Source: Spirochaetota bacterium (lineage in GTDB: Bacteria > Spirochaetota > Leptospiria > Turneriellales > Turneriellaceae). Taken from it: a DNA stretch of 10,202 nt. Within the stretch, counting starts at the first letter, position 1. Each line of letters starts with the position of its first letter. A program made the translations under genes and the position numbers. The notes beneath the pieces were generated by a model. That model searched no databases. It saw only the letters and a program-made list of their open reading frames with translations, and was not told where the DNA came from. Below, piece after piece: positions 1 to 5,564 of the stretch. Location: positions 1 to 10,202 of the forward strand of contig JAKQXK010000550.1 in the NCBI GenBank assembly GCA_029561505.1, read 5' to 3'.

Positions 1-1
1 T

Positions 2-22
2 CTTCGCGCTGTGCGAGCGAAG
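2..22. other. Small imperfect hairpin in the leader upstream of the symporter gene
   Basis: The six bases at 2-7 (cttcgc) are the reverse complement of 17-22 (gcgaag), with a 9-base interior that could add a few more pairs across a mismatch. There is no T-run after either arm, so it is not a textbook terminator. It may be the 3' end of something belonging to a gene left of the window. On its own this is weak evidence. Confidence 0.25.
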
Positions 23-27
23 TGAAT

Positions 28-68
28 CTAATACTTACTTGTGCGCAAAGCGCACAAGTAAGTATTAG
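28..68. repeat. Perfect 19-bp inverted repeat with a 3-nt loop, ending 5 nt before a start codon
   Basis: Positions 28-46 are the exact reverse complement of 50-68, separated only by aaa at 47-49. The stem is AT-rich at its base and GC-rich (gtgcgc/gcgcac) next to the loop. It ends 5 nt before the GTG start of the symporter gene at 74. An in-frame TAA at 59-61 lies inside the right arm, so that gene cannot start further upstream. In a transcript the right arm would occupy the usual ribosome-binding position, and no Shine-Dalgarno sequence is visible. The repeat could be a terminator for a gene to the left, a protein-binding palindrome, a translation-controlling hairpin, or a small palindromic element. 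The 7-mer gtgaatc occurs at 22-28 and again at 74-80, flanking it as a direct repeat. Confidence 0.85.
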
Positions 69-73
69 CTCTT

Positions 74-988
74 GTGAATCGTTTAACACAACTGTTTCCA
101 ATCATCGCCGGTTCGGCGAGCGCGCTCGCGCTCGTTCAGCCGGCGATTTTTACATGGTTTGGCCCCCTGCACATTAAGCTGGCGCTCGCTCTGATTATGT
201 TCTTCACCGGGCTCAGCCTGACGACAGCCGACTTTAAACGCGTTGCGAAAAAGCCGGGGCAGGTTGCCACGGGTTTTATGCTGCAATATACGATCATGCC
301 CGCTATGGGTTATGGCACTGCGGTGATGTTTGCGCTGCCGCCTGAAATAGCGGCGGGCCTTATTCTGGTTGCTTGTTGCCCCGGGGGTACGGCCTCGAAT
401 GTAATCACTTTTCTTGCCAGGGCGGATGTACCGCTTTCAGTCACTATGACCGCCGTTTCAACTATCGCTGCAGCGGTTCTGACTCCGGCGCTCTCGGCCT
501 GGCTCATTGGCGCACGCGTGCCCGTCGATGCAATCGCCATGACACGCGACACGGCTCTGGTGATTTTACTGCCGATTGCGCTTGCACTAATTGCAAAACG
601 GATGCTGCCGCAGGCCGCCAAAAAGCTTGAGCATTCGGCCAATTTTCTGGCGGTCATTGCGATCACCCTGATTGTAGCTTCGATTATCGGTAGCTCGCGT
701 GCTTCCATATTATCGGGCGGTTTCAGCATAATTGCAGCCGTCTTCACGCTGCACGCGGGTGGGTTCTTGTTCGGTTATGCTCTGGCCCGGGTCATGCGAA
801 TACCCGAGATGCAATGCCGCACGATCTCAATAGAAGTGGGCATGCAGAATTCGGGCCTCGGTGTGGTCTTGGCGACCAAGCACCTGACAGCGCTCGCCGC
901 CGTGCCCTGCGCGATCTCGTCTCTGATGCATAGTCTCATCGGTAGCCTTATCGCGGCATGGTTCGCAAACAGAGCGAAACCGCGCTAG
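74..988 (+). CDS. Bile acid:sodium symporter family (SBF/BASS) transporter
   Basis: This is a 304-residue, strongly hydrophobic inner-membrane protein with roughly nine or ten membrane segments, the usual size for the family. Family marks include the conserved CCPGGTASN stretch at residues 101-109 at a helix break, followed by FLARADVPLS, and the E254-x3-Q258-N259 motif (IEVGMQNSGLG). In known BASS proteins these two regions line the crossed-helix sodium and substrate site. The family moves organic anions such as bile acids, pantoate or keto acids together with Na+; the substrate here cannot be read from sequence. GTG at 74 is the only start candidate downstream of the in-frame stop at 59-61 that keeps the first helix. 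It has no visible Shine-Dalgarno and sits just after a long inverted repeat. The next gene lies on the same strand 97 nt away but appears to have its own promoter. Confidence 0.9.
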   Translation: MNRLTQLFPIIAGSASALALVQPAIFTWFGPLHIKLALALIMFFTGLSLTTADFKRVAKKPGQVATGFMLQYTIMPAMGYGTAVMFALPPEIAAGLILVACCPGGTASNVITFLARADVPLSVTMTAVSTIAAAVLTPALSAWLIGARVPVDAIAMTRDTALVILLPIALALIAKRMLPQAAKKLEHSANFLAVIAITLIVASIIGSSRASILSGGFSIIAAVFTLHAGGFLFGYALARVMRIPEMQCRTISIEVGMQNSGLGVVLATKHLTALAAVPCAISSLMHSLIGSLIAAWFANRAKPR

Positions 989-1008
989 CCGGGGGCGGTC
1001 GATGCGGC

Positions 1009-1017
1009 TGGTACAAT
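1009..1017 (+). promoter_or_regulatory. Candidate extended -10 promoter for trhO
   Basis: The sequence tggtacaat fits the extended -10 form TGn-TATAAT with one mismatch (TACAAT). No good -35 hexamer is present 16-18 nt upstream, as is often so for extended -10 promoters. Transcription would start near 1024, giving a leader of about 60 nt before the trhO ATG. This is a prediction from motif only. Confidence 0.4.
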
Positions 1018-1085
1018 GCGTGACGGGCTGTCTCGGCGCCCAATAGCGCCTGTATCAGAGTTTCTGGAGACCTGACAAGCGCAAC

Positions 1086-2138
1086 ATGGCACGCCATCGC
1101 AATCTGATTAAAAAAGAGATGCTGCATAACCGTTACAGCCGCGAAGACCTGCTGTCCCGGCTCGTGCCGGTAAAGCGCCGCACCCTGTCTTTTTACCGCT
1201 ACCTGCGCATTGAAGAACCGCGTAGCCTGCGCGACGAGCTCTACCGCCAGTGGAGCGAAATGGGTGTGCTCGGCCGCATTTATCTGGCGCACGAGGGCAT
1301 CAATGCACAGCTGGCCGTACCAGAAGAGCACCTGCAACGTTTCTGTGAAAGCCTTGAGGCCCGCCCCGGGTTTGCCGGTATGCGGTTTAACCCAGGCGTT
1401 GAAGATAACGGCAATTCGTTCATCAAACTGACCATCAAGGTCAAACAGTATATCGTCAACGATGGGTTGGGTGATTTTTCGATCGATGCAGAAGCTGCAG
1501 CGCCGCACCTGAAGCCGCTCGAGTTCAATAAGGCCCTCGAAGAACCCGGCACCATTATCGTCGACATGCGCAACCACTACGAGTCAGAAGTAGGGCGGTT
1601 CGAAAATGCTATCTGCCCCGATGTGCCCACGTTTCGCGAAGAGCTGCCGCTTGTCGCAGAAATGCTCAAAGACAAAAAAGACGAAAAAATTCTGATCTAT
1701 TGCACCGGCGGCATTCGCTGCGAAAAGGCAGGGGCTTACCTCAGAAAGCAGGGTTATAATCACGTCTACCAGCTCGAAGGTGGGGTTATCAACTACGCGC
1801 ACGCCGTCAAAAAAGAGCAGCTGCCTTCGAAGTTTAAGGGAAAAAATTTCGTGTTCGACGAACGCCTCGGCGAACGCATCACCGACGATGTGCTCTCAAA
1901 GTGCCATATCTGCGGCGCGGTAAGCGATCGCCAGCTCAACTGTGCCAATGAAGGCTGCCATGTGCTCATGGTGCAGTGTGACGCCTGCGGTACGCGCTTA
2001 GGCGATTGCTGCAGCGAAGAATGCCACCGTATCAGCATTTTGCCAGAAGATGAACGTCGGGCACTGCGCAAAGCTGACCCAACTCTCAAGACAAAAACCT
2101 GGTTCAGCAAAAAAATGCGGGTACGCGCCCCTGCTTAA
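1086..2138 (+). CDS. trhO: tRNA uridine(34) hydroxylase TrhO (UPF0176/YceA, rhodanese domain)
   Basis: This cytoplasmic protein of 350 residues closely follows the TrhO/YceA family, which hydroxylates U34 of certain tRNAs, the first step towards 5-carboxymethoxy- or methoxy-uridine. The N-terminal domain contains the conserved YLAHEGINAQ (residues 66-75). The rhodanese domain (about 155-245) has VDMRNHYESEVG and the active loop CTGGIRCEKA, with the likely catalytic Cys206 and a second Cys212. KNFVFDERLGERI follows at 253-265. The C-terminal part is cysteine-rich (C273, C276, C286, C291, C298, C301, C308, C309, C313), with a pattern suggesting bound metal. The ATG at 1086 has GGAG at 1066-1069, too distant to be a normal Shine-Dalgarno. 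The ATG at 1119 (MLHNRYS) aligns better with the start of E. coli YceA, so the first 11 residues may not be translated. It converges on the minus-strand gene with 12 nt between stops. Confidence 0.95.
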   Translation: MARHRNLIKKEMLHNRYSREDLLSRLVPVKRRTLSFYRYLRIEEPRSLRDELYRQWSEMGVLGRIYLAHEGINAQLAVPEEHLQRFCESLEARPGFAGMRFNPGVEDNGNSFIKLTIKVKQYIVNDGLGDFSIDAEAAAPHLKPLEFNKALEEPGTIIVDMRNHYESEVGRFENAICPDVPTFREELPLVAEMLKDKKDEKILIYCTGGIRCEKAGAYLRKQGYNHVYQLEGGVINYAHAVKKEQLPSKFKGKNFVFDERLGERITDDVLSKCHICGAVSDRQLNCANEGCHVLMVQCDACGTRLGDCCSEECHRISILPEDERRALRKADPTLKTKTWFSKKMRVRAPA

Positions 2139-2153
2139 GGGCCTTTTGCCTTA
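2136..2153. terminator. Short inverted repeat at a convergent gene junction (weak bidirectional terminator candidate)
   Basis: TAAGG at 2136-2140 is the reverse complement of CCTTA at 2149-2153, around an 8-nt loop containing tttt. The left arm begins with the TAA stop of trhO. The right arm ends with the TAA stop of the opposing gene (tta at 2151-2153). A 5-bp stem is thermodynamically weak, so a terminating role is uncertain. Confidence 0.3.
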
Positions 2154-3596
2154 CATCGCGTTCAGATCGTTAAGCAACCCACGCGTGAAGCTGCCGATGA
2201 ACCGGCGAATGTCTTCTTGAACGTGTTCATTCGGGCGAAACTTCTTCACCCAGATTTTCATGCCAATGCGGATAAACCGGTTTTCGAGAAATTCGGTCGA
2301 AGCTGAGGCATGCAGCACTGCCTGGCCGGCCCGTTTTTTCCACGCGATTTCGGCGCGGCTGCCTTCGCCGTTATTGGCTTTATAAACCGTTTCGGTGAAC
2401 GAATTCATGAGAGTCTGCAGGTCAGACGGTATCGAAAGATCAATGAGCCATGTCGGTAGAACTCCAAACAAAGCACCAGATACTTTGCCCTGCGGCATGT
2501 GTGTCAGCTTCGCGAAAAAAGACAGGTTCTCGTTGTTCGTGGTGTATCGCAGGTATGCGCCGATATTGCCCGTGTTGATCTTTAGGCCGTGCACATTGAC
2601 AAACAGGTTAAATGACAGATAGAATTTACGGTCGTTGACGCCGCTGAAAGCAATCGCGTCGGCGAAGGCGGGGGTCTGGTCTTTGTTCATCGGCAGAATT
2701 TTGCCGCCGGCGGTGTTGAATGCAAGGTAGAATTCTTCGGTCTGCGCATTGATCACAAACGAAGACAGATTGCGGCCTTTCGTGTCGCTGGTATAAATCT
2801 GCAGCACGAACAGGTTGCGTATATTCTTCATGAATTTCTTGAGCTGCGGGTAATCTTGTTCGAGAGCGTTCATTCTGAATTTGCCGCGCATCGTGATTTC
2901 TGTATAGTTTTTACCGCCGGCTGATCTTGGCGTGCCGATGCTCTTGAGTTCGATATACTTGCAGAAGAGGGCCGCCGACTGCGGCAGATCGGCGGCCGCC
3001 TGATCGACCACTGGTCGCAGTGCGCCCGAAATTTCAGGGCAAATAGCCGACTGAGCTGCGTGCAGCTGTTTCAGATTATCTGCATCCACAACGCGCAGAA
3101 TATTTTCAATCAGTCGCGCCATCGCCTGTGCATCGAATTTCTTTAGCGCGGCGTCGAAGTCGAGCTGCGCGGTGTAGGTGCGTTTGTTGTCAAAATCGTT
3201 CTGCCGCATGCGGTACTCGGCGCGCGCATTGCCAAGAGCCGAATAGTCGGGCAGGTCGCGGCTGAGCGCAACCTGATAATTCTGCCCCGTATTGCGGCCA
3301 TTCAGGGTCACGCTGCGAAAACCACCCTGCGTCGGCACCATATAAGCGCTGTTGTAGATGCGGGCAAAATCGAAATCTTCAAGCGCGTCGTTCATAAAAT
3401 TGAAGAAGTGGCTCGCGTTTTGGTCATATTGCAGTTTTTCGCTCATCAGATGCATGACCGTAACCAGATCGCGCGCGAGTGGCGCCCCGGTGTTGCCGGG
3501 CCCCATCGATTTGACCGCGTCTTTGAAGGTTGTCGCCGAAACCTGTGTCATTAGGCCGAAAGCGGCCAGAGCGGTCAGCAGGCGTAAAAGTCGCAT
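2151..3596 (-). CDS. Secreted protein of unknown function (signal peptide, 481 aa)
   Basis: I do not recognise the family. From ATG at 3596 the protein starts MRLLRLLTALAAFGLM and then TQVSA, a normal Sec signal peptide with a likely cleavage after VSA, so it is exported to the periplasm or beyond. An in-frame TTG at 3620 would add eight residues (MAEYALQT) ahead of the signal peptide and is less likely. Neither start has a clear Shine-Dalgarno. The mature part has alternating short strand-like stretches (FVLQIYTS, KFYLSFNLFVNVHG) in its second half and a helical first half. Only two cysteines occur (about residues 186 and 212 from the ATG), compatible with one disulfide. There are no membrane helices after the signal and no lipobox. 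The C-terminus (residues FIGSFTRGLLNDLNAM) is not a strong beta-barrel signature. It is divergently oriented to the Fur-box gene group, with about 107 nt between starts, and might share its regulation. Confidence 0.8.
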   Translation of the reverse strand: MRLLRLLTALAAFGLMTQVSATTFKDAVKSMGPGNTGAPLARDLVTVMHLMSEKLQYDQNASHFFNFMNDALEDFDFARIYNSAYMVPTQGGFRSVTLNGRNTGQNYQVALSRDLPDYSALGNARAEYRMRQNDFDNKRTYTAQLDFDAALKKFDAQAMARLIENILRVVDADNLKQLHAAQSAICPEISGALRPVVDQAAADLPQSAALFCKYIELKSIGTPRSAGGKNYTEITMRGKFRMNALEQDYPQLKKFMKNIRNLFVLQIYTSDTKGRNLSSFVINAQTEEFYLAFNTAGGKILPMNKDQTPAFADAIAFSGVNDRKFYLSFNLFVNVHGLKINTGNIGAYLRYTTNNENLSFFAKLTHMPQGKVSGALFGVLPTWLIDLSIPSDLQTLMNSFTETVYKANNGEGSRAEIAWKKRAGQAVLHASASTEFLENRFIRIGMKIWVKKFRPNEHVQEDIRRFIGSFTRGLLNDLNAM

Positions 3597-3670
3597 AGTC
3601 TGTAGCGCGTATTCGGCCAAGGCCGGTGAAAAGCAAAAAACACAGGGGATTCAGGAAACCGCGAAATCGC

Positions 3671-3700
3671 TTGACGGCAAGTGAGAACTATTCTCATTAG
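3671..3700 (+). promoter_or_regulatory. Candidate promoter for the bfd-like gene group
   Basis: TTGACG at 3671-3676 is a good -35 (five of six to TTGACA). An 18-nt spacer leads to cattag at 3695-3700, a weak -10. Transcription from here would begin at about the ATG at 3704, giving a leaderless or nearly leaderless message, consistent with the absence of a Shine-Dalgarno. The Fur-like operator lies across the spacer and reaches the -10. The -10 match is poor, so the exact start is unsure. Confidence 0.4.
3682..3696. promoter_or_regulatory. Fur-box-like operator (7-1-7 inverted repeat)
   Basis: TGAGAAC-T-ATTCTCA is a near-perfect 7-1-7 palindrome (six of seven pairs). It matches the common Fur consensus TGATAATnATTATCA at 11 of 14 informative positions. 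It lies 7 nt before the ATG of a bacterioferritin-associated-ferredoxin-like gene, a family that is commonly iron-repressed. Location plus sequence make an iron-responsive Fur-family operator the best reading; related PerR or Zur boxes have similar symmetry and cannot be excluded. Confidence 0.65.
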
Positions 3701-3703
3701 CGC

Positions 3704-3919
3704 ATGATCATTTGCTCATGCGCGAATATCAACGACCGCAAGGTCAAAAATGCCCTGAGCTCAGGTGCACGCACCCTGAGCGACGTGCAGGCAGAGCTGG
3801 GCGTGGCCATGGGCTGCGGCAGCTGCCGTGACGCAGTGCAAGATGAAATTTCGAAGTTTTACGGCTCGGCTGGCAACACACCCCGGGCTTACAACGGCGA
3901 TCTTGCGCCTACGGCCTGA
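3704..3919 (+). CDS. bfd: Bacterioferritin-associated ferredoxin-like [2Fe-2S] protein (BFD domain)
   Basis: This small cytoplasmic protein of 71 residues has the BFD-type cluster motif C4-x-C6 ... C38-x2-C41. The spacing is within one residue of E. coli Bfd (C4, C6, C39, C42). Conserved elements include MIICSCANINDRKVKNAL at the N-terminus and a GCGSC loop at 37-41. In characterised bacteria Bfd binds bacterioferritin and passes electrons to it to release stored Fe(III) when iron is scarce; BFD domains also occur in other redox proteins, so the partner here is an inference. No bacterioferritin gene is in view. The tail after residue 53 (GSAGNTPRAYNGD...) is extra to the domain and probably disordered. 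ATG 3704 is fixed by the need for C4 and C6; there is no Shine-Dalgarno, and a Fur-like operator sits just upstream. The next gene follows within 15-51 nt. Confidence 0.85.
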   Translation: MIICSCANINDRKVKNALSSGARTLSDVQAELGVAMGCGSCRDAVQDEISKFYGSAGNTPRAYNGDLAPTA

Positions 3920-3970
3920 TTCTGTTTTCGCTCTGTGTCAACTCTGCCAGCTGTCTTTCACGGCAGCGAT

Positions 3971-4495
3971 ATGGTACTATCATTTAAAGATAAAGCGCCG
4001 ATTATTGATGGCTCGGCCTATGTAGCTGCCGGGGCAGTGGTTCTGGGTGATGTAGTGATCGGCGCACGCAGCTCAATCTGGTATGGCTGTGTAGTGCGTG
4101 GCGACGTGCACTCGATTCGTATTGGCAGCGACACCAACATTCAAGACTGCAGCGTCGTGCATGTGACGGGTGGTAAATTTGCGACGACGATCGGCGACCG
4201 CGTGACGGTCGGGCACCGTGTGCTGCTGCACGGCTGTACCCTGCAAGACGACAGCTTTGTCGGTATGGGGGCAACTCTGCTCGACGGGGTCGTGGTCGAA
4301 CCACTTGGCTTTGTTGCTGCCGGCGCGCTCGTGCCACCCGGCTTCGTCGTCAAGAGCGGGTGGCTCGCTCTTGGGTCGCCCGCAAAGCTGGTGCGTGAGC
4401 TGCGTGATGAAGAACGCGCGATGATCGAGCGCACCTGGCGCGGGTATGTGACGAATGCAGACCTTCATCGCACTCAGGTTAAAGAGGTAATATGA
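3971..4495 (+). CDS. Gamma-carbonic anhydrase family protein (left-handed beta-helix, YrdA/CamH type)
   Basis: The 174 residues are built of hexapeptide repeats forming a left-handed beta helix, followed by a C-terminal helix, the standard size for the single-domain gamma-CA family that forms trimers. The three zinc-ligand histidines are visible: one in NIQDCSVVHV (H64) and two in GHRVLLHG (H82, H87). The VRGD and NIQD motifs are also kept. The acidic proton-shuttle loop of archaeal Cam is absent, as in CamH/YrdA/PaaY proteins. Some members hydrate CO2, others act as thioesterases or have no known activity, so the reaction is not settled. ATG 3971 (MVLSFKDKAP) matches where family members begin. 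A GTG at 3935 would add 12 residues; neither has a clear Shine-Dalgarno. It lies downstream of the bfd-like gene and overlaps the next gene by 4 nt (ATGA), suggesting coupled translation. Confidence 0.9.
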   Translation: MVLSFKDKAPIIDGSAYVAAGAVVLGDVVIGARSSIWYGCVVRGDVHSIRIGSDTNIQDCSVVHVTGGKFATTIGDRVTVGHRVLLHGCTLQDDSFVGMGATLLDGVVVEPLGFVAAGALVPPGFVVKSGWLALGSPAKLVRELRDEERAMIERTWRGYVTNADLHRTQVKEVI

Positions 4496-4950
4496 AAATC
4501 TACAGTCTCTACCGCGAACAGATCGTGCGCGCATCGCTTAGCGAAACCTGGCAATATTTTTCGAATCCAAACAACCTGCAGCATATTACCCCGAAAGAAC
4601 TCGGCTTTAGAGTGCTCACGCGCGATCTGCCTCAGAAAATCTATCCCGGGTTGTTCATCGAATACAAGGTGTCACCTCTGCTGAAAATTCCCGTGACCTG
4701 GGTAACAGAAATTACCCATGTCGAACATGAAATTATGTTCGCCGATGAGCAGCGTATCGGCCCGTACCGCATCTGGTCGCACAAACATTTTTTTCGCAAA
4801 GAGAAAAAGTTCACCCACATGACAGATCGCGTCGACTATGCGCTGCCGCCGCTGCCGTTCATGGGACTCGTGAACAAGCTGATCGTACAGAAAAAGTTAG
4901 ATGAGATTTTTGCCTTTCGCGGGCAGGCGGTTGAAAAGATTTTTCCGTGA
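4492..4950 (+). CDS. SRPBCC family ligand-binding protein
   Basis: This is a 152-residue cytoplasmic protein of the START/Bet v1-like SRPBCC fold, the usual length for a stand-alone domain. Typical family stretches are the early ETWQYFSNPNNLQHITP (about 18-34), the G(L)FIEYKV strand, the PVTWVTEITHVE strand, then DEQRIGPYRIWSHKHFF (about 84-100) and the long final helix MGLVNKLIVQKKLDEIFAFR. The subgroup containing these motifs has no agreed function; members are sometimes found near or fused to sugar-nucleotide or NAD-dependent epimerases. The start overlaps the stop of the preceding gene (ATGA at 4492-4495) and has AGAGGT at 4483-4488, a good Shine-Dalgarno that supports this start. Its TGA stop lies within the terminator stem. 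It is the last gene of the probable iron-regulated group. Confidence 0.85.
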   Translation: MKIYSLYREQIVRASLSETWQYFSNPNNLQHITPKELGFRVLTRDLPQKIYPGLFIEYKVSPLLKIPVTWVTEITHVEHEIMFADEQRIGPYRIWSHKHFFRKEKKFTHMTDRVDYALPPLPFMGLVNKLIVQKKLDEIFAFRGQAVEKIFP

Positions 4951-4980
4951 TTTTTTGCCGGCGCAGCCGGAAAAAATCAC
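4947..4980. terminator. Bidirectional intrinsic terminator between convergent genes
   Basis: A long inverted repeat: gtgatttttt (4947-4956) pairs with aaaaaatcac (4971-4980), and ccggc (4958-4962) with gccgg (4966-4970). There is one bulged G (4957) and a gca loop. The GC-rich top flanked by T6 and A6 gives the hairpin-plus-U-tract form on both strands. The TGA stop of the plus-strand SRPBCC gene (4948-4950) and the TGA stop of the minus-strand glycosylase gene (4977-4979) are both part of the stem. Confidence 0.85.
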
Positions 4981-5561
4981 AACCCCAGTTTTTCTATCAC
5001 CAGTTTCATGTCGTTCCACACATCGCGCTTATAGGGCGTGTTACCTGAGTCGCCACCGTTTCTGAGCAAGAAACTCGGGTGGTAAGTCGGCATCACGGCG
5101 ACACCCTCAAATTCATGCCATTTGCCGCGCAGCCGCGTGATACCTTCGCTGGTCTTGAGCAAAAACCGCGTAGCAGGATTTCCCAATGTTACGATAACTT
5201 CTGGTTGAATCAGTTCAATCTGACTTTTCAGAAACGGCGAACATGAGGCGACCTCAACCGCATCGGGAGGCCGGTCTCTTTTGCCCAGCCCGTCAACTGT
5301 CGGGCGGCACTTAACGATGTTTGCAATATAGACATCTTCGCGTCTGAGCTTAAGTCCATTTTCGATAATACGCGTGAGCAGCTGCCCCGCACGGCCAACA
5401 AATGGCCTTCCCGAGGCGTCTTCATCTTTTCCCGGGCCTTCGCCGATGAACATGAGTCTCGCCCTTTCATTGCCTTCGCCGAACACGACCTGATTTCTTG
5501 TGGCCGAGAGCGCGCAGCGCGTGCACACCAAAGCTTCGGCTTTGAGTTCTGCCAAGGTCAT
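4977..5561 (-). CDS. udg: Type-4 (Fe-S cluster) uracil-DNA glycosylase
   Basis: The 194-residue protein removes uracil from DNA, starting base-excision repair of deaminated cytosine. Motif 1 is [20 protein letters not shown] (residues 40-59) and motif 2 is HPSFLLR (161-167); both are diagnostic of family 4 UDG. The four [4Fe-4S] cysteines are C13-x2-C16, C85 (IVKCRP) and C107 (VASC). The C85-C107 spacing is about six residues longer than the CX15C of Thermotoga-type UDGs, because of the segment VDGLGKR and its surroundings. The length is normal for the family. The ATG at 5561 lies 3 nt after the upstream lipoprotein stop and in the same reading frame, with no Shine-Dalgarno but an A9 tract 6 nt upstream, so translation probably depends on coupling or the A-rich leader. 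It is the promoter-distal gene of the minus-strand group and ends in the bidirectional terminator. Confidence 0.95.
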   Translation of the reverse strand: MTLAELKAEALVCTRCALSATRNQVVFGEGNERARLMFIGEGPGKDEDASGRPFVGRAGQLLTRIIENGLKLRREDVYIANIVKCRPTVDGLGKRDRPPDAVEVASCSPFLKSQIELIQPEVIVTLGNPATRFLLKTSEGITRLRGKWHEFEGVAVMPTYHPSFLLRNGGDSGNTPYKRDVWNDMKLVIEKLGL

Positions 5562-5564
5562 GTG

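Noticed and set aside
310..747. 145-codon minus-strand frame opposite the symporter gene
   Set aside because: It is low-complexity Ala/Thr/Ile sequence mirroring a membrane-protein coding strand, with no start signals.
987..1050. Small inverted repeats (agccg/cggct at 987-1009, ggcgc/gcgcc at 1035-1050) as a terminator or attenuator
   Set aside because: The stems are only 5 bp, one with a long loop, and there is no T-run. They are too weak to call.
948..1577. 209-codon open frame on the minus strand opposite trhO
   Set aside because: It is antisense to a clear family protein, its product has no recognisable motif, and it overlaps the end of the symporter gene. It is a shadow of biased codon use.
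4073..4534. 153-codon minus-strand frame across the gamma-CA gene
   Set aside because: It lies opposite conserved beta-helix codons and shows no domain or ribosome site.
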